The notes beneath the pieces are model-generated. The model did not search any database. It was not told the DNA's origin and worked only from the letters and a program-made list of their open reading frames with translations. Positions 21,322 to 33,400 of a stretch of DNA of 64,000 nt are shown piece after piece. The position numbers and the translations under genes are program-made. Position 1 is the stretch's first letter. Each line of letters starts with the position of its first letter. The DNA comes from Sacculina carcini (Eukaryota; Arthropoda; Thecostraca; Sacculinidae), in contig OU696575.1 of the NCBI GenBank assembly GCA_916048095.2, positions 3,629,501-3,693,500 of the forward strand, given 5' to 3'.

Positions 21322-24300
21322 TAGCATAGAAACCCGCCCGTTGAGCGGAGGAATTCATAAAATGGAATTAATATTCATAAAAATTCATAATCATAAATAA
21401 TATTCCAAATTAAAAAAGAAAATGAAAACTCATAAGTGTCTTACTCAATAGAAAAGTCCAAGTGTAAATATTTTTATTTTTATTGTGACATAATATTTTC
21501 CCTCATCCCGCCTCATATATAAACCCACCCATTGTGCGGAATAATTCAGAACACAAACACGTAACAAACAATGAAAATTCTAGCATGTAAACCCGCCCGT
21601 CGTGCGAAACAGTTCATACTATTAAATTTGTAATCCATTCATAAGAGAAAAGGAATATGAATTAAAAAACAGTGGAGTAAACCCATAGAAAAGTCTAAAT
21701 TTCTATATTTTCATATTTATTTTCACAAAATAGTTTGCCTAAACCGCCTCATATTTAAACATGCCCGTCGTGCTGAATAATTCAGAACTTAGACACGAAA
21801 CAATGAAAAATGACTACACTTTTTCATCATAATGTTTCCAAAATATTTTTATAACTTAACACCACCGTCTAGAATTGAAACCCGCCAGTTGTGCGGAGCA
21901 ATTCATAGAATGAAATTCATATTTAATTCATAAACATATTGCAAATTAAAAAAGAAAACAGATATACTCATTTAAATCCTACTCAATTGAAAAGTCTAAA
22001 TTTAACTATTTTTATTTTTATTTTGACAACATATTTTCCTTTAACCCGCCTCATATTGAAACCCGCCCGTCTTGCTCAACAATTCATAAAATGAAATGCA
22101 TATTCAATCCATAGAATAAACTGAATAAAAATTAAAAAGCAAAAAATTTAACCTGTAAATACGTTCACCAATAAAAACTCTAAATGTGAATATTTTAATT
22201 ATAAATTTGACAAAATATTATCCCTTAATCCACCTCATATTTAAACCTACCCGTCGTGCGGATAATTCAGAACACTAACACGTACAAAACAATGAAAATT
22301 CTAGCATGTAAACTCGCCCGTCGTGCGAAACAGTTCATACTATTAAATTTGTAATCAATTCATAAGAGAAAATAAATATGAATTAATAAAGAAAAGAGTA
22401 AACCCAAAAAAATCCTATTTAAACCTGCCCGTCGTGCTGGATAATTCAGAACTATGACACAAAACAATGAAAAATGACTAATTTTTTTATCATAATGTTT
22501 TCAAAATATATTTATAACTCAACATCACCATCTAGCATTAAAACCCGCCCTTTGCGCAGAACAATAAATAAAGTAAAATGAATATTGAATTGATAAAAAA
22601 TGATTAGAAATAAAAAAAGAAAAAGTAAACCCATAAAAAGTCTTAACCAATAGAAAAGTCTGAATGTGAATGTTTTTATTTTAGATGTGACAAAATATTT
22701 TCCCTCGAACTGCCTCGTATTTAAACCCGCCCGTCGTGCGGAACTATATATAGAATATAATGAATCAAAAAGCAAAAAGCTTATCCAATGGAAAAATATA
22801 AATTTGTAAATTCTTGTTTTATTATTGACGAAGTTTTTTTCCTCAACACTGCTCAAGTTCACACTCATCCTTCGTGTGTAGTAATTCAGAAGTGTAACAC
22901 TATCAAAACAATGAAACCTTCTGTCATCTCTATAATTCCAGATTTATGCGTCCATTAAAACAGCATATTCATATAGTTGGCGTTGCATGATATTACAACC
23001 CATATCCTTATGCAACTAAAGCTTATGCTACTTGAAATTAAACCAATTAAATTATACAGTAAAATTCAGTAGTTAACTTTGTTCCCAGTAGTATTTTACC
23101 CGCCCGTCGGGCGGAACAATTCATGTGAAAATATTGAGGACAATAAAGCCTTTCTATTCAGTATAGTGTAGCATTAATTAAGCTGTACCCAATACAACCA
23201 CACCATTCATTCTTGGAGCTAATATGATGCATTTTTAATTGTGATTGTGCTTCAGTGAAATTTAATCGGTGTATATTCCTGTGTAATCGCAAGTGCGCAT
23301 AATAGCTGTCAAATTGGTAATATGTCCTTATGACTTTATACCGCCGTAACTTCCTTCAAATACACTTTGGAGAATTACGAATTATACCATATTGTAGAAA
23401 ACAAGATTTCTAGCACGATGGTATAATATAAATATAATTATATAAATAATAATAATAATAATAATTATATAAATAATTATATAATTATATAATTAATATT
23501 ATAAATATAATTTATTTTTATGTATAACAGATAGTTACTGAGAAATAGTAAAAAAGTGAATTAATTTTAGTCATCCGGTGTTCAAGTGTAACTTTGGATG
23601 TATTTAAGAATTTTGCCAATTTTACACGTTTTTTGTATCATTTGTGGGTATAAATTATAACTTTTCTTGTAGAACACAAAATTATCTACACAAGAGTATA
23701 ATTTTTATAGCTGTACCATTGCTGGTTTATGAGAAATATATAGCGGAATATTGACCAAAATAATCACGTTTTTGTGTGCTAATTTTGCCTTTTTGACTTT
23801 GTCATTTACACTTCACACCGCCGTAACTGTTTTTAATACACTTTGGAAAATTAAATATTATACCGTGTTGTAGCAAACAAAATTCCCAGCATGATGGTAT
23901 TATTTATTTAGGTGTGTGATAATTAGTTTTTGAGAAATAGAGAAAAAAGTACAGAAAATTGGACGCGTGGAGTTTAAATAAAATTTTGAATGTAGATTGA
24001 ATTTTTTTCCATTTAACATGTTTTATATTCATTTTTGGGTATGAATCATAGTTTGTTGAGTAGAACAAAAATTTTTCTACACAGTGGTATAATATTTAAA
24101 GTTGTACCATTGTGTACCAAATTATACCTACCATTACAACTGGTACTTACACCATTACACTGGCTGGCACCATTACACTGGCTGGCTGGCTGGTACAGCT
24201 ATTACATTCCTGTAATTTACATTCATTACATTACATTCCTGTAATAGGAATTATATTACATTCTGATGTAATAGAATCCTATCACATAGATGATTAAAAA

Positions 24301-24618
24301 GTTTTAATCATCTATGTGCATGGCTTACAGCAGTGTAAGCCACACGCTGGCTTACACTGGCTACTTACACCACTACATTGCTGGTTTAGGAAGAGTAGTC
24401 TTAAGAAAATTGACCAAAATTTTCGAATTTTTCAGGGTTCATTTTGTCTTTTCACCGCTTTAATTTTTTTTGGTTTAATTTTTAAAATTTCAAATTTAGC
24501 ATATCGTGTAGACAAGAAAATTTCCAACATGATGGTATAAATTTTTAGCGAGTACGCCAAGTGATGGCCGAGTAGCAGCTCATAGAAAATGGACCAAGCA
24601 GGGTGGGACACACACACA

Positions 24619-24665
<47 letters not shown>

Positions 24666-24670
24666 GATCT

Positions 24671-24729
<59 letters not shown>

Positions 24730-27378
24730 TAGCATTAAAACCCGCCCGTTGTGCGGAGCAATTAATAACATGAAATTCATATTCAATTCATAAAAAAATA
24801 TGGAAAATTAAAAATGAAATAGGGTACACTCATAAATATATTAATCAATTGAAAATTTCAAGTTCGGTTATTTTTATTTCGACAAAATATTTCCCCTCAG
24901 TCCGCCTTAGTAATTTTTACATCCGCCTGTCGTGCTGAATAATTCAGAACTCGAACACGATCCGTTCTGGATCTTGAAGTCAAATCCATTGGTTTTGTGT
25001 ATGAATTAATTCTACAGAGGAAATTGAACGTTCTATTGTCTATAGTAGCTGCCCGCGGAGCATTTTTATTAAAAAAATTACCTTTTTTCAAAGAAACCAT
25101 TTGAAAAAATGAACTAAAAATGGAAACACTTTTTTTATACCCGCCCGTCGTGCGGAGCAATTCATACAATAAAATTCATATTAAATCCATAAAATATAAT
25201 TAATACAAATTGAAAAGCAAAAAAATGTCAGCTATAAATATCTTAACCAATAGAAAAGTCTAAATGTGAATATTTTTGTTCTTATTTTGACAAATATTAT
25301 CCCTCAACCCGCCTGATATATATATCTGCCCGTCGTGTGGTATAATTCAGAACACAAACACGAAACAAACAATTAAAGATGATGAAATCTTTTCATCAGA
25401 ATGTTTCCAAACTATATTTATTACTTAACATCATTCCCCAACATCATTTGCTTAAGTACTATTTTAATTTTACCGCTATAATATTTATTGCTAAAATTTA
25501 TATATTTCCCGCTATTATTAAAACCCAATATAACCTGAGTCAAACCTACCCAACCCAACCCAACCATCCAATCTTGACCGCACTCAGCCTAGTCTGAGGT
25601 GATTTAACTCATTAGTTTGTGATCACAAAATATACTGATACGATCATAATTTGTAATCAGAAGACTGAGATGATCTACCCCAGGGGCCCCAAACACGTGG
25701 CCCACCAATACTTTCCTCTCAACCCGCCAATATAGTATCGGAACCAAACTGTAAGGCAGCTAAATTCACATTTGTTGCATAATGCGATATAATTATACAC
25801 AATTTAAGTCACATTTACATTAGTGAACAATGTTATCAAAACAATGAAACCTTCTGTCATCTCTATAATTCCAGATTTATGCTTCCGTTAAAACAGCATA
25901 TGAATATAGTTGGCATTGCATGATATTACAACCCATATCCTTATGCAACTTAAGCGTATGCAGCTTGAAATTAAACCAATTAAATTACACTGTAAAATTC
26001 AGTAGTTTACTTTGTTCCCAGTAGCATTTTACCCGCCCGTCGTGCGGAACAATTCATGTGTAAATATTGAGGACAATAAAGCCTTCCTATTCAGTATAGT
26101 GTAGCATTAATTAACTGTACGCAATACAACCACTCCATCAATACTTAGAGCTAATATGATGCATTCTTAATTGTGATTGGGCTTCAGTGAAATTAAATCA
26201 GTGTATAGTCAAGTGTAATCGCAAGTGCGCATAATAGCTGCCAAATTGGCAACATGTCATTTTGACGTTACACCGCCGTAACTTCCTTCAGATACACTTT
26301 GGAAAATTACAAATTATACCGTATTGTAGAAAACAAAATTTCTAGCACGATGGTATAATTAATTTTAATGTGTGACAAATCGTTCCTGAGAAATAGGTAG
26401 AAAAATGAATTAATTTTAGTCACCCGGTGTTCAAGTGTAATTTTGGATGTATTTGAGAATTTTGCCAATTTTACACGTTTTTTGTATCATTTGTGGGTAT
26501 AAATTATAACTTTTCTTGTAGAACACAAAATTATCTACACAATAGTATAATTTGTATAGCTGTACCATTGCTGGTTTATGAGGAATAGATAGCGGAATAT
26601 TGACCAAAATATTCACCTTTTTGTGTGCTAATTTTGCTTTTTTGACTTTGTAATTTACACTTCACACTTCACACTTTTTTTAAATACACTTTGGAAAATT
26701 AAAAATTATACCGTAGTGTAGAAAACAAAATTCCCAGCATGATGGTATTATTTATTTAGATGTGTGATAATTAGTTTTTGAGAAATAGAGAAAAAAGTAT
26801 AGAAAATCGGACGCGTGGAGTTTAAATAAAATTTTGAATGTAGATAAAATTTTTTTCCATTTTACATGTTTTATTTTCATTTTTGGGTATGAATTATAGT
26901 ATGTTGAGTATAAAAAAAATTTCTACACAGTGGTATAATTTTTATAGTTGTACCATTGATGGTTTAGGAAGAGTAGTCTTCAGAAAATTGACCAAAATTT
27001 TCGCATTTTTCAGGGTTCATGTTGTCTTCTCACCGCTATAACGTTTTTTAGCTTTATTTTAAAAATTTAAAATTTAGTGTTAAGTGTAGACAGGAAAATT
27101 TCCAACGTAATGGTATGAATTTCTAGCGGGTACGCCAAGTGATGGCTGAGTAGCAGCTCATAGAAAATGGACCAAGAAGGGTGGGACAGACAGACAGACG
27201 CACACACAGACACACACACAGATGATCTCTTTTATATAATAAAAGAGAATATATAATTATATATAATTATATAAAAAAGAAAATATACATATATATATAC
27301 CGTATATATTTACCGTATATATATACTATATATATTATATATACCTATATATACCTATATATTATATACCGTATATAT

Positions 27379-27447
<69 letters not shown>

Positions 27448-30400
27448 GCAATTTACCCGTGTATAAGAGGCCTTTCATAAACAAAAAATAAACTTTAAAA
27501 ACAGGAGTTAGTTGATATAGTTTACATAGTTTCACTTTATACTCCTCTGATGATGACGAAAAACTGGCTGGTACAGCTGAATGACTGATTACAGTTGATA
27601 TTTCTGATGAGACAGTGACAGTGACAGACAGTTTACATATTTCTATGACAAATAAAGTTATCCATTACTAAAAACCATTTCCGGAATTTTTACCTATAAA
27701 TTGAACGGGTCAATTACACACAAGTCTTACATTAACACAATTTCAATTACACAATTACAATTACACAATTACACACAAAAATACGGTTTTTATACCGAAT
27801 CACACAAATCATTATAGAAATATCAACATCGACTGAAGCAAATACCGAGCCATAGCCAGGGAGTATGAAACATCATATATATAGACAGTTTAGCATAACA
27901 TCATAGCGGAATAGTATAGCCTATAATTGATAATATGGTTTGACAAAATGCAACTGAGATTCGCAACAATATTCCATTTCGTACAATTTGAAAGCACACT
28001 CCAACTCACATATTCTTCGTTCTTTAGTATTTTGACGAGTTGGAACAGTGTCGTCCTCAGTGATGTCCAGCCCAGCTTGTGCCTGTAAATACGTAGCAAC
28101 AATATGTATAATACAGTAAAAACCACTCAATGCCACCCTCAGTCCGGTGAGAAAATGTGACATCAACCGAGCCATGACGTTAATCGAACTCAGACATTTT
28201 CATAGTTATTTTCGCGATTAAAATGACACTTTATTAGTTCTTGTTGTTCCAGGGAATAAACCGACTAACAAGTGTCATTTTAATCGTGAAAATAACTATG
28301 AAAATGTCTAAGTTCGATTAACGTCGTCACGTCGGTTTATTCCCTGGAACAACAAGAACTAATAAACACTTGAACAAATGAAACTTCCATGGATAAACCT
28401 GGATTACGGGAACGGGATACTTATGATTAGGATTGCTTGGGATAAGTCAGAAACTGTTGCATAAGTGCATGCATAAGCATAAGCATAAGTGGACACAATT
28501 TTAAATATACGACAAAGCTATGACAAAAAGCGACGCAGTCTGTGCTAGGGGATTGACCTGGGGACCTCGATAATTGACCTGGGAAAATAATGATGACATT
28601 ATTGAGCATAATTAAGCAGTGTCGACTGTAATTAGCAAGGTGCCAGTGCGTGTTTATAATTGTGATCCAGCACCACATTTATATTTATTTAAATGTTTCA
28701 TAGATATTTTCACAAAACCTGTATTAACCTGTATTCAAAGTATTTATTGTTTTGATTTGAAGTTATATACCTGGTAGGTATCTAACTTGATTTGAGTAAT
28801 ACTTAGATAATATTATCTGCATACGCAGATAAATTGATCGAGTATACCTTTGGTAAATGCTTGATTGACTCTTAAAATATTCGGCAACAATATCCCATTA
28901 AAATTTGTGTCAATTAATGGTTCAATTTAACGCATTTTATGTAAGGAGAACTATTCCAACCAAAAAAGGTATAATTAAATTCAAAATAAATATTTAATTC
29001 ATATTTAATATGTATTATTATTATTCGTAGTAATATCAGATATTATTTTACATATAAAATTAATACTTAACGAATATTTGATATATAATTGATGTAATAA
29101 CATAATCATTGAAATATATTATTATCAAATTCAGCGGTTGAGACAGGATGAATATGCTTTCACATTGAAAATGTGTTTTGCAACTGTTTTGTGGTTTCTA
29201 TTCTAAGTTCGTGTGTTAATATATTAGTTCTATGAAAATAAACAATATAAATATGTAAGCATATTCCTTCAGTATAAGATGCCCGCTAATAATGCCACGT
29301 ACAAAGTATACGACACTGACTGCTATTGATGCCTACCTGTTCATCATTTCCTTCTAGTTGATCGGATGAGGCAGTGAGTTGTGTCCCGGAATCCACCAAG
29401 ATGTCCTCGCTAGTCTCATGGTATCTGGCGTTCTTGTGCTGCACAGAAGCACCCTTCCAATCACCAGAAGTGTTTGTTTGGTCAACAAATCGAACTCGTT
29501 CTGCGTTTGTCGGCTGCTGTGGTATGTTGCGTTCTGAGTGAGCGCCGAGTTGCGCACAAGAGTTGGCTTGATCGTTGTCTGCTGTTTCTCTAACCGAACC
29601 ACGCTTAAGCGAGGGTAGCACTCGCTTCTTCATCTGGTTGTTTTCCTGTTTGAGCCAATCGTCCAGAAAAAAACACGAACGATACAAGTCAGGACCAAAA
29701 GAAACAGGAATGATTCTAAAAGCACATTTATTATTATTAATTAGAGGCAAATCCAGCAGCATTGGGAGAGTACAAACACTATTACCACCATGCGGTGGCC
29801 CCATGTACTGGAAGCGGCCAAATGATGTAAAGAGTTTGAGAAAAAGCTATAGACATTTTTGTTTAATTAGTATGTGAACCCATGCACAACCAAAGCGAGA
29901 CCAAAAAAATCAACCCGAAAAATCTAGAATGGTAACCACGCAATCACACAAGTCAAATCATTCACAAAGGAATTCACACATACTACAAATACCCATACAC
30001 ACACATTCACATACACACGAGCATGCTACATAAAATACGCATTTTCATAAAATTATCATTTTCCCGACACCATTATTCATTCAATTCAGTGCTTAAATTT
30101 TCGTTTAATTCTTCACACGTTTATTTTAAATTCGATCAGTTTCAACTAGCAATATTGTACAGTTTTTTTTCTCACAAATGTCAACGTTTGTTCGTGTATT
30201 TCACTAATATAACTCAAACCATTTTGCGATTATTTCCATTTTGGACAGCTAGGATTACTAATTCAATATATGATATATTAGAATTGTTGAACAATACTTT
30301 TAGAGTCTGGTTATTTAACATCCACGTATATATTTGTGCAAATGTGATATGCTCAAGTTCGTTTGCTGTCAATATTAGTCAGGTGCAAATGACTATTTGT

Positions 30401-33400
30401 ACACAAATTTGTGTCCATACGAGGCTTATATTCGCCAAATAATATCACGTCAGCAGAGTTCCCGTGCGACCTCATCATTAATGTCAATCATTTGTCAAAT
30501 ATTCTATATATTCTTCCATGTACGGTCCAGATAGGAGATACTTACTCGTATGACAGCAAATACTCACAGAAATGTTTTCGGCTGATGCACGTTGCTCATG
30601 AGACGGCATATTACTTTTGTGTTTCGAGTCGACTTCGAAGTGTTCCTGATGAATATTTGAGGTGTTTCGAAGGGCGGGAGTCTTGTACGGAACGCTGGCC
30701 ACTTGAGGACTCACCATCAACATAGTCTGATTGCCACCGAGAATCATCTGTGACAACAAGCGCAAAATGTTATCGCCGTCAACCAGAAACATGCGATGTT
30801 TTATGACAGACAACGTATAACTTCTATTTTAACGGCACCCCTCTTCAAACGGCACCCGTAATTCAAGGGTACCTTGATAAAACAAGTGAAAAATAGACCG
30901 TCACCCTCAAATTGAACGACACCTCGAATTAAACGTCACTTTGAGGAATTCTTCTGTTTTGGCAATAGCTATGACTGACTGACTATATTAGTGGATTTCT
31001 GATTAATTCACAGTAATCACTCTGTATTTGTGTCTTTGAATAAATATACAATGTTACCTGGTTATTTTTCAATCCATAAAATAAACTGCATCTTCTCAAA
31101 ATTCTGACCAGCTAGTGGAAAAATAGAGCGGCACTCTCTAATTGAACGGCACTACGAGGGAAGGTTTGAAAAATAGCATACATCATGTCGCTCAAATAGA
31201 GGTTTTACGATATATTCGTGGATAAAATATTCCATTAGTGAATCTCTATATGGGACAATTTTAATGAAGGAATTTTGTTGCCAGTTTTTCTGCCTGAAAT
31301 ATTCCTAGTTAAAGTAATTACATAAAATTCATATTGTTTGTCATTTTGGATATACTTGCTTAGAAAGATTTCTCGCACCCAAGTGAGCATATTTAGATGT
31401 TTTAGCGTCATTATTCTGCCATACGTATATACATATTTACGTATACGTAAATACGTATACGGTTATTCATTTGTCGGCCAAAATAACAGCAAGTGTGTAT
31501 AAGCCATTCATTGAGCGAACAATATTTCACCTTTCCAACGAAATATAAGTGAGATGCACCCAGAATGAGGGATGTGATATGTTTTACGGTGAGTGTCATC
31601 CGTCGTTGATTCAATGTTATTCTAGGTACAATTTGTTGAAACAATAATGTGCTGGTGTTACAAACTGCTACTCGAAAATATCCAGTAAGAGTAAAAACAA
31701 CGCTCACAAACGAGAAGAAGGGGACAAAAAAGAGCGCTGTTTTCGCTCATAAACCAAACTTAAATTCGATATTTATCAAGCTTAAATGAGTCATTAGATG
31801 TCACAACTGCTCAGCTCAATATCGACTCGCAACGAGAAATACAATATATTAAAATTAACAATTAATAAACAACAAAAGTATGTCGATCCAATTAACAATC
31901 AATCACTCTACACACACTCGCAACTATATGTGTCACCACATGGCTCCACTACCAGACAAATTTCATCACTTTTTCCAGTACAATTTCTGCTTTGTTGTGA
32001 ACAGCTATGTCATCACCGCAACATCCAACCAAAATCCAGCAAAGCCGTAACACACGAAAACTCCAACGCCAACAATAATACGCTGACATCGATCGCCAGA
32101 AAGAATTTCAGAAATGAGAATACATAAATCAGAAATAATCAAATCACAATATATTTAAATGCTTTGAAATATTTGAATGCCATGAAATATTTTCAATAAT
32201 CACATTACAATGCTAACATTTTTCAATCTAAATTTCACTTGAGAAATTATCCTGGAATATAATCAGTTGGTTTTGTGTGACTGAATATTGCGTTTTTGCG
32301 CAATCGATTTATCGGTGGCTTTAGAGTGGTTTTTGCTTCACATGTGTGTATATGCGTGTGCGTGTATGTGTGTGTGTCTGTGATTATGATTCTGTACAAT
32401 CCGATAGCGGGGTGCTTTGTAACTTATCGTTGATTGGTCATCAAGAATTGTCAGGTAGAACCTGAAAAAGGTTCCCGGTTAATGTGGGACTGTTGTGTGT
32501 GGTACTGGAAGTGATGTGATTACGGCCAGATTCGTGTGATTGGCACATTGTTTCTGAAGTCGTGAATTGTCAATAATTCGTGTGATAATTCCTCATCATT
32601 TTAGTGATTCATACTAATCGTGACCTTGTGTTGATCACTACACATTTTAGACAGAAAGTATACCGTTGTAACATGCTAAATACCTAAGATAACATTTAAT
32701 GACTGGATGAAGATGTGGATGGATTGTGTTGTACGTGTTGTGTATGATTGAAGACCCACCTGGTCAACATGAATATCTTCCAAATCTTCTACGGTCTGAG
32801 GTTCAAACACACCCCCATCGGACACCTCGCCAAAACAAAGCTTCCCGTATCTGGAGTCTCCGAAAGTCAGTAAGCGGTTATTGTCTGGAGACACAAAGTG
32901 TTCACATGACGAAGCGGAATATCAATCGAAGAATGTCGCCAGTCATTTCACTCCTATAAACACTGAGATTCCAACCTAGCTAGACGCAAACAATACATCC
33001 AAAATATCTAATACGAGACCAATATATTTATCACGTAGACAAATAAATTTATCACGTAAATATATTAATTAAATCAAGTAGACAAATAAATTGAATATAT
33101 AGACAAATAAATGTATCACTTACACATAAATTTATCACATAGACAAATAAATTTATAGACATCTCGAATAAAACTCAATAAATCTCGTAGATAAAAAAAT
33201 TTACCATGTCAATATCACTCTGCCGAATAATTTTTACAAAGAGCTAATACCAGGTTTAATGGCGCCTCCGAAGGCAGCACTTGGGACTCCTATTATAAAT
33301 AGAGCATCATATTAATAGATGTCCGACTTTGGAAAATGCAGCTACGAGCAGCCCCTAGGTCTCCATTAAGCTGAGGACTTTTATGCACTGCTATATGCTA

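Noticed and set aside
25681-25705. A complete hAT element starting CAGGGGCCCCAAA
   Set aside because: Only one terminus was found; no inverted partner or 8-bp duplication could be located.
21330-26060. CRISPR-like array formed by the GC beads of repeat R
   Set aside because: The beads vary, their spacing is irregular, the sequence between them is repeated between copies, and the context is eukaryotic.
29646-29804. 5' extension of the open frame that contains RPGR exon 11
   Set aside because: The sequence before CTCAAACAG lies behind a pyrimidine tract and has no protein-like conservation; it reads as intron.
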